DNA of 64,000 nt from Nocardioides gansuensis (GCF_003076135.1 NZ_QDGZ01000001.1:372001-436000); one strand, 5' to 3'. Shown: positions 54,877 to 63,546, counted from the stretch's first letter. Made by a program: numbers and translations. Notes: a model not told the origin generated them from the sequence alone.

Positions 54877-55592
54877 CCGTCGTCGCGGATCAGGGCGACG
54901 TCGCTGACCATCGTGATGTGGTCGTGCATCGCCTCCGCCGCCGCGGCAGGGTCGCCGGCGGCGATGGCATCGGCGATCCGACGGTGTCCGGCGAGCGAGT
55001 CACGCGGCCGTCCGGGCTGGGAGAGCGACTCGATCCGCGTCTCGCGGATCAGCTCGCCGATCGTGGCCATCATCCGGTACAGCAGGTCGGAGTGTCCGGC
55101 TGCCGTGACGGCGCCATGGAACTTCTCGTCACCCTCGACGCCTCGGCCGCCGGCCTCGATGTCGCGCTCCATCTCCTCCAGTGCGGCGTTGATCGCGGCC
55201 AGGTCCTCGTCGGTACGACGCTGCGCGGCGAGCGCCGCGAGCTTGGTCTCGAGCGCGTCGCGGGTCTCGATGATCTCGGGGATGCGGTCGGCGTGGGCAC
55301 GGATGGCGTCGATGATCGCGCCCGTTCCCTTGCCGGTCAGCACGGTGCCGTCGCCGTGGCGCACCGCCACGACGCCGACGACCTCCAGGGCGACCAGCGC
55401 CTGGCTGAGCGTCGCGCGGCTGACGCCGAGACGGGCCGCCAGCTCCCGCTCGGGGGGGAGGCGCTCGCCGGCCGTCAGCCCGTTGTCGGCGATCCACGTG
55501 GTGATCTGCTCCGCGACCTGCTCGTAGAGCCGGGTGCGCGACAGGCGGGTGGGCAGCGGACGACCTGGGAGGTCGCGGGACAGCTCGGACAT
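54873..55592 (-). CDS. GntR-family regulator with FCD domain
   Basis: 239 residues. The winged helix ERELAARLGVSRATLSQALVA is at about 48-68, with an FCD helical ligand domain after it (EIIETRDALETKLAALAAQ, HRRIADAIAAGDPAAAAEAM). FadR/LldR-type metal- or carboxylate-binding. ATG at 55592. Divergent from the MatC-like gene, with likely operators in the 110-base gap, so it probably controls the malonate-type module and itself. Confidence 0.92.
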   Translation of the reverse strand: MSELSRDLPGRPLPTRLSRTRLYEQVAEQITTWIADNGLTAGERLPPERELAARLGVSRATLSQALVALEVVGVVAVRHGDGTVLTGKGTGAIIDAIRAHADRIPEIIETRDALETKLAALAAQRRTDEDLAAINAALEEMERDIEAGGRGVEGDEKFHGAVTAAGHSDLLYRMMATIGELIRETRIESLSQPGRPRDSLAGHRRIADAIAAGDPAAAAEAMHDHITMVSDVALIRDDG

Positions 55593-55702
55593 GCGTCCAT
55601 CCTATTGACATTCCCGGCAGTGTCCTATTGGCTAGGCCACTGATCCAGTCCAGTGGTGCTCGTCACACCGAGCCCCCGGCACTCTGAGCAAAGGTGGACC
55701 TC
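55593..55702. promoter_or_regulatory. Divergent operator region for the malonate-type module
   Basis: CCACTG-N8-CAGTGG (55637-55656) is a perfect inverted repeat, and TCCTATTG occurs directly at 55600-55607 and 55623-55630. TTGACA (55605-55610) could be a -35. These are plausible GntR/FCD sites. Confidence 0.55.
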
Positions 55703-57070
55703 ATGGGACCTGAATGGGTCGCAATCCTGGCGCTGGTAGCGCTGTTCGTGGTCGGCACCGTCCTGCCGATCAACATGGGCGCGCTGGCCTACGTCGCCGC
55801 GTGGCTCGTGGGCATGTACGCACTCAACCTCGACGAGAAGGAGATCCTCGCCGGCGTCAGCGGTGACCTGATCCTGACGTTGATCGGGGTCACCTACCTG
55901 TTCGCGATCGCCAAGAACAACGGCACCGTCGACCTCATCGTGAGCAGTGCGGTGAGGGCGGTCGGCGGCCGGGTGGCCTTCATCCCGTGGGTGATGTTCG
56001 CCGTGACGGCGCTGCTGACCGCGATCGGCGCGGTCAGTCCCGCGGCCTGCGCGATCATCGGCCCGATCGCGCTGGGCTTCGCCGGCAAGTACGGCATCAG
56101 CCCCCTGATGATGGGCATGATGGTGGTCCACGGCGCCCAGGCCGGAGGCTTCTCGCCGATCAGCATCTACGGCGCGATCACCAACTCGGTGATGGAGGAG
56201 GCCGGCCTGCCGAGCAGCGAGGTGACGATCTTCCTCGCCAGCCTCGTCGTCAACACGGCCATGGCTGCGATCCTGTTCGTGCTGCTGGGTGGCCGCAACC
56301 TGTTCTCCGCGCGCATCGACGCCGACGAGGATGTCCGTGGGGACCTGCGCCGTGGGGGCAACCCGGTGTCGGCACGCGGGATGGGCGCCAGCACACCACT
56401 CGGCACCGGAACCGGCACTGGAAGCGGCACCACCCAGACGGCGCAGCCCACGCAGACGACCACCGCCACCGGCGCCCGGGTCGACCAGATCCTGACCCTC
56501 GTCGCCTTCGTCGGCGTCGCCGCGATCGCGCTGGTCTTCGACAAGAACATCGGCTTCGTCTCGATCACCGCCGCGGTGATCCTGGCCATGCTCTCGCCCA
56601 ACGAGCACAAGGACGCCGTGCGCCAGGTGGCCTGGCCGACGGTCCTCCTCGTCGCCGGCGTCAGCACCTACGCCACGATCCTGACGACCGCCGGGTCGCC
56701 GGAGTTCGTCGGTGGCTGGGCCGCCGGCCTCGGTGCTGCCGCGATCGGCGCCTTGGTGCTGTGCTACGTCGGCGGTGTCGTCTCGGCGTTCGCCTCGTCG
56801 ACCGCGCTGCTGCCCGTGATCATCCCGATCTCGCTCCCGTTGATCGCCGAGCACGGCATCTCGGCCGGCCTCTTCGTGGCTGCCCTCGCCGTCGCCTCGA
56901 CGATCGTCGACGTGAGCCCGTTCTCGACCAACGGCGCGCTGATGCTGGCCAACAAGCCGGACACCATCGAGGAGCAGACCTTCTACAAGCAGATCCTGAC
57001 CTACAGCGTCATCGTCGTCCTCGTCGGACCGCTCCTCGTCTGGGCAGCACTCGTGCTGCCGGGCTGGTGA
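55703..57070 (+). CDS. MatC-type dicarboxylate (malonate) carrier
   Basis: 455 residues, about 12 hydrophobic helices with a central hydrophilic Thr/Gly-rich loop (about residues 205-255, TPLGTGTGTGSGTTQT). The N-terminal part MGPEWVAILALVALFVVGTVLPINMG resembles the MatC_N domain of malonate carriers; both halves contain symmetric G-A-S-P-type loops (AVSPAACAIIGP, VSPFSTNGALM). Proposed uptake of malonate or a related dicarboxylate. ATG with AAAGGTGG upstream. It starts the MatC-CaiB-AccDA operon. Confidence 0.88.
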   Translation: MGPEWVAILALVALFVVGTVLPINMGALAYVAAWLVGMYALNLDEKEILAGVSGDLILTLIGVTYLFAIAKNNGTVDLIVSSAVRAVGGRVAFIPWVMFAVTALLTAIGAVSPAACAIIGPIALGFAGKYGISPLMMGMMVVHGAQAGGFSPISIYGAITNSVMEEAGLPSSEVTIFLASLVVNTAMAAILFVLLGGRNLFSARIDADEDVRGDLRRGGNPVSARGMGASTPLGTGTGTGSGTTQTAQPTQTTTATGARVDQILTLVAFVGVAAIALVFDKNIGFVSITAAVILAMLSPNEHKDAVRQVAWPTVLLVAGVSTYATILTTAGSPEFVGGWAAGLGAAAIGALVLCYVGGVVSAFASSTALLPVIIPISLPLIAEHGISAGLFVAALAVASTIVDVSPFSTNGALMLANKPDTIEEQTFYKQILTYSVIVVLVGPLLVWAALVLPGW

Positions 57071-58248
57071 CGGCCGTGCAGGGGCCGCTGTCCGACGTCG
57101 TCGTCGTCGACCTCTCCAGGGCGCTGGCGGGACCGCACGCCGCGATGATGCTCGGTGACCTGGGTGCCCGCGTGATCAAGGTGGAGGTGCCGGGCTCGGG
57201 CGACGACACCCGTGGCTGGGGGCCGCCGTTCGTCGGCGACCCCGAGGCGCCCGAGTCGACCTACTTCCTGTCCTGCAACCGCAACAAGGAGTCGATCGCG
57301 ATCGACCTCAAGGCGGGCGAGGACCGCGAGGTGCTGCTCAAGCTCGTGGACCGGGCCGACGTGCTCATCGAGAACTTCCGCACCGGCGTTCTCGAGCGGC
57401 TCGGCCTCGGCATCGCCGACCTCCAGGCCCGCAACCCGCGGCTGGTGGTGCTCTCGATCACCGGCTTCGGCCATGACGGGCCCGAGGGTGGGCGGGCGGG
57501 TTACGACCAGATCGCCCAGGGCGAGGCCGGGCTGATGTCCCTCACCGGCTCCGGGCCGGACGACCCGCAGCGGGTGGGGACGCCGATCGCCGACCTGCTC
57601 GCCGGGATGTACGGCGCGTACGGCGTCGTTGCGGCCCTGCACGAACGCCACCGCACCGGCGTCGGCCGGGTGGTCCGCACCTCGCTGCTTGCGGCCGTCG
57701 TGGGCGTGCATGCCTTCCAGGGCACCCGGTGGACCGTGGCCGGCGAGGTGGGCAGGGCGCAGGGCAACCACCACCCCTCGATCTCGCCGTACGGCCTGTT
57801 CCACTGCGCCGACGGGGCGGTCCAGATCGCCGTCGGGAGTGAGGGCCTGTGGGCCCGCTTCTGCGACACCTTCGGGCTGGACCCGAAGGCCGACGGGCTC
57901 GCGACCAACCCCGAGCGCGCGGCCCGGCGGGAGCAGGTCATCGAGGTCGTCGAGGGTGTGTTCGCCACCTGGAAGGCCGAAGCGCTGCTCGAGCGGCTGG
58001 CCGAGGCCGGCATCCCCGCGGGCAAGGTCCGGTCGATCGACGAGGTGTATGCCTGGGAGCAGACCGCCAGCCAGGGGCTGCTCGTCGACGTGGAGCACGC
58101 CACGCTCGGCAAGGTGACGCTGCCCGGGCCCCCGTTGCGGTTCTTCGGTGCCGACGGCGCCGAGCAGACGGGTCGCGAGCACGCAGCCCCGCCGACCCTG
58201 GACCAGCACGGAGGGGCGCTGCGGGCCTGGCTCGAGGAGGCGTCATGA
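57067..58248 (+). CDS. CaiB/BaiF (family III) CoA-transferase
   Basis: 393 residues. VVVVDLSRALAGPHAAMMLGDLGARVIKVE (in part) is the usual N-terminal fold; FLSCNRNKESIAIDLK and the catalytic-Asp region GYDQIAQGEAGLMSLTG are conserved. The family moves CoA between carboxylic acids. In context it may form malonyl-CoA from a CoA donor. The GTG overlaps the MatC-like stop (GTGA). Confidence 0.93.
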   Translation: MTAVQGPLSDVVVVDLSRALAGPHAAMMLGDLGARVIKVEVPGSGDDTRGWGPPFVGDPEAPESTYFLSCNRNKESIAIDLKAGEDREVLLKLVDRADVLIENFRTGVLERLGLGIADLQARNPRLVVLSITGFGHDGPEGGRAGYDQIAQGEAGLMSLTGSGPDDPQRVGTPIADLLAGMYGAYGVVAALHERHRTGVGRVVRTSLLAAVVGVHAFQGTRWTVAGEVGRAQGNHHPSISPYGLFHCADGAVQIAVGSEGLWARFCDTFGLDPKADGLATNPERAARREQVIEVVEGVFATWKAEALLERLAEAGIPAGKVRSIDEVYAWEQTASQGLLVDVEHATLGKVTLPGPPLRFFGADGAEQTGREHAAPPTLDQHGGALRAWLEEAS

Positions 58249-59699
58249 CGCATCGCTGGAGCGCCCACGAGCTGACCGACCTCGTCCTCGACGAAGGGTC
58301 GTTCGAGTCCTGGGACCGGCCGGTCGACGTGTCCGGCCTCGACCCTGCCTACCGGGCCGAGCTCGCCGCCGCGGCCGAGAAGGCCGGCACCGACGAGTCG
58401 GTCCTGACGGGGCGGGGTCTCGTGCACGGTCGTCCGGTCGCGGTGGTGGTCAACGAGTTCCGCTTCCTGGCGGGCTCGATCGGTCGCGCGGCGGCGACGC
58501 GGATCACCGAGGCCGTACGCCGCGCCACGGCGGAGGGACTGCCGGTGCTCGCGACCACCGCATCGGGTGGCACCCGGATGCAGGAGGGCACCCCGGCCTT
58601 CCTGCACATGGTGGAGATCTCCCGGGCGCTGATGGCGCACCGGGCGGCAGGGCTGCCCTACCTGGCCTACCTGCGGCACCCGACCACCGGCGGCGTCTTC
58701 GCCTCCTGGGGGTCGCTGGCCCACGTGACCGTCGCGGAGCCGGGGTCGCTCATCGGCTTCCTCGGGCCGAAGGTCTACGAGGCGCTCGAAGGCAGGCCCT
58801 TCCCGGCCGGCGTCCAGACCGCGGAGAACCTCGCCGACCACGGCGTCATCGACGCCGTGGTCGCGCCGGAGGACCTGCCCGCCCTCGTCGACCGCGCGCT
58901 GGCCGTGCTCGTCGACCCTCCCACCCGCCCGGCACTGCCGCGGCGGGCCCCGGCTGCGGCACCGCCTCCCGACGCCTGGACCTCGGTGGAGCGGACGCGG
59001 CGGCGCGACCGGGCGGGTGTGCGAGAGCTGCTGCGGTACGGCGCCTCCGACACGGTGCGCCTGCGCGGGACCGACGAGGGCGAGCGGGACGCTGCCGTGA
59101 TTGTCGCGCTGACCCGGCTCGACGGTCAGCCCTGTGTGCTTGTCGGCCAGGACCGGGCCCGGCAGTCGCCGACCACGCCGATGGGTCCGGCGGCCCTGCG
59201 CGAGGCACGCCGCGGCATGCGCCTGGCCGAGGAGCTGAGGCTCCCGCTCGTGACCGTGATCGACACCCCCGGGGCCGAGCTGTCCCAGAAGGCCGAGGAA
59301 GGTGCGATCGCCGGCGAGATCGCCCGCTGCATCGCCACGATGACGACCATGACGGTCCCGACGCTCTCGGTCCTGCTCGGCCAGGGGTGTGGGGGAGGCG
59401 CGCTGGCGCTGCTGCCGGCCCGGGTCGTCGTCGCGACCGAGCACTCCTGGCTCTCGCCGCTCCCGCCGGAGGGCGCGAGCGTGATCGTGCACGGCGACGT
59501 GTCGCACGCTCCCGAGCTGGCGCGCGCGCAGCGTGTCAGGGCCGCCGACCTGCAGGCTGCCGGGACCGTCCAGCACGTCGTGGCCGAGGCCGACGGCGAC
59601 ACTCCCGAGGCCCTCGCCGTCGCGGTGGCGGCGGAGTGCTCCCGGGTCCTCGCCTCGCTCACCACCCTCGCCACCGCCCCGGAGGCGCTTGGCGCCTGA
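58245..59699 (+). CDS. Fused AccD-AccA-type carboxyltransferase / malonyl-CoA decarboxylase-like
   Basis: 484 residues with two crotonase-fold halves. The N-half (about 1-235) is AccD-like: ATTASGGTRMQEGTPAF, HPTTGGVFASWGSL, AEPGSLIGFLGPKVYE. No N-terminal zinc-ribbon cysteines are seen. The C-half (about 250-484) is AccA-like: VIDTPGAELSQKAEEGA, LLGQGCGGGALALLP, LPPEGASVIVH. No biotin carboxyl carrier or biotin carboxylase is nearby. It could decarboxylate malonyl-CoA as MdcD/MdcE do on malonyl-ACP, or act as a carboxyltransferase. ATG overlaps the CaiB stop (ATGA). Palindrome copy 3 follows. Confidence 0.85.
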   Translation: MTHRWSAHELTDLVLDEGSFESWDRPVDVSGLDPAYRAELAAAAEKAGTDESVLTGRGLVHGRPVAVVVNEFRFLAGSIGRAAATRITEAVRRATAEGLPVLATTASGGTRMQEGTPAFLHMVEISRALMAHRAAGLPYLAYLRHPTTGGVFASWGSLAHVTVAEPGSLIGFLGPKVYEALEGRPFPAGVQTAENLADHGVIDAVVAPEDLPALVDRALAVLVDPPTRPALPRRAPAAAPPPDAWTSVERTRRRDRAGVRELLRYGASDTVRLRGTDEGERDAAVIVALTRLDGQPCVLVGQDRARQSPTTPMGPAALREARRGMRLAEELRLPLVTVIDTPGAELSQKAEEGAIAGEIARCIATMTTMTVPTLSVLLGQGCGGGALALLPARVVVATEHSWLSPLPPEGASVIVHGDVSHAPELARAQRVRAADLQAAGTVQHVVAEADGDTPEALAVAVAAECSRVLASLTTLATAPEALGA

Positions 59700-59832
59700 G
59701 CGCGGCAGCCGAGCACGGCAACCGGGTCACGACACCAGGGCCCGGGTCGGACGGCAGTCCGCTCCGGGCCCTCTCGTGGTTCAGCCCTCGCCCGGCCCGC
59801 CGTGCGCCGCGCGACACCGCATCCTGACGCGA

Positions 59833-59902
59833 TGTAACGCGCCGTCCAGTACACCTCCGCGCCGCCACAACGGCGCGGGAGTGCCATGGACGGCGCGTTA
59901 CA
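59833..59902. repeat. 70-bp palindromic repeat, copy 3
   Basis: Begins TGTAACGCGCCGTCCAG and ends GGACGGCGCGTTACA, nearly perfectly symmetric at the ends. Lies between the AccDA-like stop and the small gene at 59915. Confidence 0.85.
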
Positions 59903-59914
59903 TGCGTGGGCGGG

Positions 59915-60100
59915 TCAGCCGGCGGGGACCCAGCGGCGCCAGGCGAAGGTTCGCCGGACCCCGGAGGCCGAGGCCCGTGGACCGGCCTCCGAGTCGCGCG
60001 CGGCCTGGCGGGCCAGCGCTGCGTCACGGACCTGGCGGCGGATGTCGGCCTGGTGCTGGGCGGCGACCTGGCGGGTGATGTCGATGGCGGTGCTGTTCAT
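59915..60100 (-). CDS. Small basic-rich protein of unknown function
   Basis: 61 residues, MNSTAIDITRQVAAQHQADIRRQ with a helical Ala/Arg/Gln pattern. The ATG is preceded by GAGGAGCC, so translation is credible. No membrane segment. Not recognised. The 3' end approaches the 70-bp palindrome. Confidence 0.55.
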   Translation of the reverse strand: MNSTAIDITRQVAAQHQADIRRQVRDAALARQAARDSEAGPRASASGVRRTFAWRRWVPAG

Positions 60101-60120
60101 GACGGGCTCCTCGGGTGGTG

Positions 60121-60245
60121 GGCTGGCACGTCCTACTGTTCGACTGAGGCCCCCTACCGGGCATCGGGCATCTGCCTACGTCTGGGGCCTCAGACCGCCT
60201 TAGCCACGCGCCGTACCCACCTGAGGCGGGCACCGCCTGCCTCAG
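60121..60245. other. Intergenic region with two inverted repeats
   Basis: TGAGGCCCC (60145-60153) pairs with GGGGCCTCA (60184-60192), and a near-palindrome CTGAGGCGGG...GCCTCAG occupies 60221-60245. It lies between divergent genes (59915 minus and 60256 plus). Confidence 0.55.
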
Positions 60246-60255
60246 ACGGGCCATC

Positions 60256-60534
60256 ATGGGAGGCGTGACTGCGACCGACCTGACGATCACCGGCCGCGTG
60301 CAGGGCGTCTCGTTCCGCTACTACACGCAGCGCGCGGCGGAGCGCCTCGGCGTCGCCGGCTGGGTCCGCAACGAGCCCGACGGCTCGGTGGCCGTGCACG
60401 CGGAGGGCCCCGCGGACGCGGTCCAGCAGCTGGTCGCGTGGTGCCACGAGGGCCCGCCGGGGGCGCGGGTCGAGCGGGTGGACGTCGCCGAGGGCTCGGA
60501 GACCGGCGCGGCCGGCTTCGGGATCCGCTACTGA
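60256..60534 (+). CDS. acyP: Acylphosphatase
   Basis: 92 residues. GRVQGVSFRYYTQRAAERL holds the catalytic Arg, and GWVRNEPDGSVAVHAEG the catalytic Asn. Hydrolyses acyl phosphates such as acetyl phosphate. The ATG at 60256 and GTG at 60265 are both possible. Monocistronic in appearance. Confidence 0.95.
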   Translation: MGGVTATDLTITGRVQGVSFRYYTQRAAERLGVAGWVRNEPDGSVAVHAEGPADAVQQLVAWCHEGPPGARVERVDVAEGSETGAAGFGIRY

Positions 60535-60619
60535 GACGCGCCACCCCCCGACCTGCGTGTCCGAGGTCTCGTCGACGCGAGTTCGGAGCCCCGGCCGGCC
60601 CGACCCGACAATGAGGGCC

Positions 60620-61165
60620 ATGTCCGCCCCCGTCACCGTCTCCGTCACCCGCCACGTCGACCCCGCGCAGTCGCACGAGATGCTCGCCTGGGTGCAGGCG
60701 GGCACGAGCCTGGCGCAGTCCTTCGACGGGTTCCTGGGCAGCGGCTGGGTGCGACCGGCCGAGGGGTCGAAGGAGTGGCACATGCTCTACCGCTTCGCCG
60801 ACGCCGACTCGCTCGCCCACTGGGAGGCCAGCCCGCAGCGCGCCTGGTGGCTCGAGGCGGCAGCGGGCCGGATCGAGGCGACGCGGGTGGAGCGGCGCAC
60901 GGGGATCGAGGGCTGGTTCGACGACCCCGCCGCGACCGATGTACAGCACCTCCGGAAGGCGCCGCCGCGCTGGAAGCAGGCCGTCGTGATCTTCCTGGTC
61001 TTCTTCCCGCTGAGCGTCGCGTCCAACTGGGTGGTGTCGCACACGATCGCCGACTGGCCGCTGCCGCTGCGGGTGCTGGCCTCCGTGCTGGTGATGACGC
61101 CGCTGATGACCTACGTCCTGCTGCCGTGGATCACCCGGCGGATGGAATGGTGGCTCAAGAGGTGA
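60620..61165 (+). CDS. ABM-domain protein with two C-terminal membrane helices
   Basis: 181 residues. The first about 95 residues match the antibiotic-biosynthesis-monooxygenase fold (TVSVTRHVDPAQSHEML, HMLYRFADADSLAHWEAS). Helices near 118-135 and 148-170 anchor it to the membrane. The function of such hybrids is not known. ATG at 60620; ATG at 60611 is also possible. Its 3' end overlaps the convergent lipoprotein gene by 11 bases. Confidence 0.8.
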   Translation: MSAPVTVSVTRHVDPAQSHEMLAWVQAGTSLAQSFDGFLGSGWVRPAEGSKEWHMLYRFADADSLAHWEASPQRAWWLEAAAGRIEATRVERRTGIEGWFDDPAATDVQHLRKAPPRWKQAVVIFLVFFPLSVASNWVVSHTIADWPLPLRVLASVLVMTPLMTYVLLPWITRRMEWWLKR

Positions 61166-61754
61166 CAGCGTCCGGAACGGCATCGAGGACGAGGTCCGCC
61201 AGTCGGTTCACGCGCTCGATCGCTGCATGCCGATCGGATTCCGGCACCGTGGCGGTGACGACCAGCCGGACCACCAGATTGTCGTCAGCGACGGCGTCCG
61301 CACGTCGGATCCGGGTGGCTCCGTCGTCCTCGAACCGCTCATCAGCAGCGAAGAGGGCCGACCTGCTGCGTTCCCAGGAGGCGGCAACACTCGGTGTCGA
61401 GGTCTCGACCTCGCCGAGCGTCGCCCAGGCGTCCGGGGCCGTGACTACGACGGACGCATTCCCGTAGGCCAGGTCGATGTCTGCCTTGGACGTCGGCGCG
61501 ACCGCCTGCAGCTCCACGGCCACCATGGAAGCCATCGCGGCACACAGTGAGCCGGCTTCTTCCGCCTCGTCGTGAGTCCGACGGACGTCGTCCCATCCAG
61601 CCGAGGTGACCCGTGCGCTGAGGTCGATGCGGTCGCAGAAGTCCTCAGGCACGACCCACGGGTCGGGAGGAGGGTGTGCAGGTGGTTCATCGGCGCACGC
61701 GCTCGACGATGCGAGCAGGATGCCTGCGAGGCAGGCGCGGTGCAGCCGGTTCAC
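61155..61754 (-). CDS. Lipoprotein downstream of ESX-like genes
   Basis: 199 residues. Signal sequence HRACLAGILLASSSACADEPP carries a lipobox ending SSAC, so it would be lipid-anchored outside. The rest is mixed alpha/beta with no recognised domain. GTG start overlaps the stop of the upstream gene (GTGA), so it is the third gene of this operon. Confidence 0.75.
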   Translation of the reverse strand: MNRLHRACLAGILLASSSACADEPPAHPPPDPWVVPEDFCDRIDLSARVTSAGWDDVRRTHDEAEEAGSLCAAMASMVAVELQAVAPTSKADIDLAYGNASVVVTAPDAWATLGEVETSTPSVAASWERSRSALFAADERFEDDGATRIRRADAVADDNLVVRLVVTATVPESDRHAAIERVNRLADLVLDAVPDAVTS

Positions 61755-62854
61755 AGTCCGCGCCCGCTGCTCTCGTGGTAGAAGGTGCCGTCGTTGCCGA
61801 GGGAGGCGGCGATCGGTGTCCAGAGGTTCACCTTCGACCCGGTCACGACCCCGTCGTCCATGCCGTCGATGTGCTCCCGCATCTCGGCCACCTTGTCCTG
61901 GACCCCGTCGTAGTTGCGCCTCACGTTGGTCTTCACCTCGGCCAGCTCGTCGACGAGCGCGCCGTCGACCTCCTCGGCGCTGCTCGCCTCGAGATTCTTG
62001 AGCTTCGAGTTCTCCGGCGGGACCTGTGTTGCAGCGTAGTTGAGCAGCAACGAGGTGCTGCCCAGCGCGGCGGCCGCCCCGGGGACCGGGAAGAGCAGCG
62101 CGCCCGCGATGCCGGAGATCGTCGACAGCAGGATCAGTGCCTCGGCACTGCTCTGCTCCCGGCTGTCGTCCTGACGCTTCTGAAGCTGCCGATCGGCGAG
62201 CCGCTTGGCCTCGGTGACGAGGTTCATCACACTGTGCTGGCCCGCGTCGTTGACCGCCTTCGCCGCAGCGATGAGCGAGTTGAGGTAGTCGAGCGCCCAC
62301 AAGTGGTTCTCGCGGATGGAGTTGAAGGGCGCGTGGAAGTCCTTGAAGAACTTGTCGGCTGCCTCGCCCTCCCACTCGGACCCCTGCTCCGAGAGCCCAG
62401 CCCAGTCCACGGAGACACGCGTCTTCAGGGTCGCGTAGGTCGACACGAGGACGTGTGACGGGGTGCGGAACGAGCTGGACTCCAGCCGGACGATCGACTC
62501 GACGTCGCTCTCGAACGAGGTCTGGGCGGCCACTCGCCAGGCTGAGGCAGCGTCATAGACGTCGTCGACCCACGACATGTCGACCGGCTCGGCGGGGGCC
62601 GTGTAATAGCCCCCACCGCCGCTGCCGGGCTGCGTGCCGTGATACCGCTTCGTGAACGAGTGGGTAGTCCCCAGCGTGATGGTGCTGTCGCCGTCCGAGG
62701 CCATGTTGGACGATCCAGGGGTGACGCGGTAACCGGTCAGGCCCCGCTCGTCGAGTCCGTCGAGCACCCCGTCGATGCCGTGGAGCTCCTCCATCAGGTC
62801 ATAGGCCTCGCTGGTCACGGTGTAGAACTCGGCCAGGTCGAAGGTATCGGCCAT
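61751..62854 (-). CDS. WXG-type helical protein, putative type VII secretion substrate
   Basis: 367 residues, almost all helical. A W-x-G motif appears in SEWEGEAADKFFKDFHAPF near residue 160; a hydrophobic stretch near 240-280 (ALILLSTISGIAGALLFPVPG) resembles the membrane-facing segment of large WXG proteins. No Sec signal. Stop overlaps the lipoprotein GTG; ATG overlaps the stop of the next gene upstream. Function inferred only from these features. Confidence 0.65.
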   Translation of the reverse strand: MADTFDLAEFYTVTSEAYDLMEELHGIDGVLDGLDERGLTGYRVTPGSSNMASDGDSTITLGTTHSFTKRYHGTQPGSGGGGYYTAPAEPVDMSWVDDVYDAASAWRVAAQTSFESDVESIVRLESSSFRTPSHVLVSTYATLKTRVSVDWAGLSEQGSEWEGEAADKFFKDFHAPFNSIRENHLWALDYLNSLIAAAKAVNDAGQHSVMNLVTEAKRLADRQLQKRQDDSREQSSAEALILLSTISGIAGALLFPVPGAAAALGSTSLLLNYAATQVPPENSKLKNLEASSAEEVDGALVDELAEVKTNVRRNYDGVQDKVAEMREHIDGMDDGVVTGSKVNLWTPIAASLGNDGTFYHESSGRGL

Positions 62855-63411
62855 CAGTCCTCCTCCTCCGCGTCGTCGTCGGCGAGCTGGTCCTCGATGT
62901 CCGCGTCCTCGAGGATCTGGTCGAGGTCTTCCTCCTCTGGCACGTCGTCCGGATCCACCGTCGGCGGATCTCCGGGACGCGGCGGGTCGTGCCGCGCCGG
63001 GGGGTTGTCGAACAAGGACGCATCTCGCTCGAGCAGGCCTGCGAACTGGTCGCGGGCCTCCTGGTCGGTCTTCGCGTAGTCGTCCGCGATGAGCACGAGG
63101 GTCTCTCCCGCGTCGTACAGACGCTTCGTGCTCAATCGGAGGGCGTCATAGACGTCCTCTGCGCGGCGGGCAATCGCGTGTCCGACGGGGTGGGGCAGCT
63201 GCGAGGCGATGCTCTCCAGGAGGGCCTGAACGTAGTGGAGCTCGGCAGCGGCTTGCGAGTAGTGACCGGCTGTGGTGGGGATGTGCAGCTGCCCCGCCGA
63301 GTACAACGCATAGAGATCGCCGCCGAAGCGATCCCCGGAGCCGACGTCACGCCCGTCCTGGCCGGTGTAGGGGGGCACGTAGTCGGGATCGTGGGGGTCG
63401 GTTCGGGTCAT
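62854..63411 (-). CDS. EspC-like helical protein with a YxxxD motif
   Basis: 185 residues. The helical region HYSQAAAELHYVQALLESI followed by LVLIADDYAKTDQEARDQF contains YxxxD, the known C-terminal type VII (ESX) export motif, as in EspC-type proteins. The acidic tail (DDVPEEEDLDQILEDADIED) may be unfolded. ATG at 63411 has GAGGAG upstream. First gene of the three-gene operon. Confidence 0.65.
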   Translation of the reverse strand: MTRTDPHDPDYVPPYTGQDGRDVGSGDRFGGDLYALYSAGQLHIPTTAGHYSQAAAELHYVQALLESIASQLPHPVGHAIARRAEDVYDALRLSTKRLYDAGETLVLIADDYAKTDQEARDQFAGLLERDASLFDNPPARHDPPRPGDPPTVDPDDVPEEEDLDQILEDADIEDQLADDDAEEED

Positions 63412-63546
63412 GAGGGGCTCCTCGGCGTGGCGGGCGTCCTGCATTCCTTCCCCGGGGACACGCGCCCGAAACCCTTCACGGCCGATGGAGTGGCTCAAGC
63501 GCTGAGGGTCACGAGGCATCTTCCGGCGCACCATTAGGCTTCGTCC

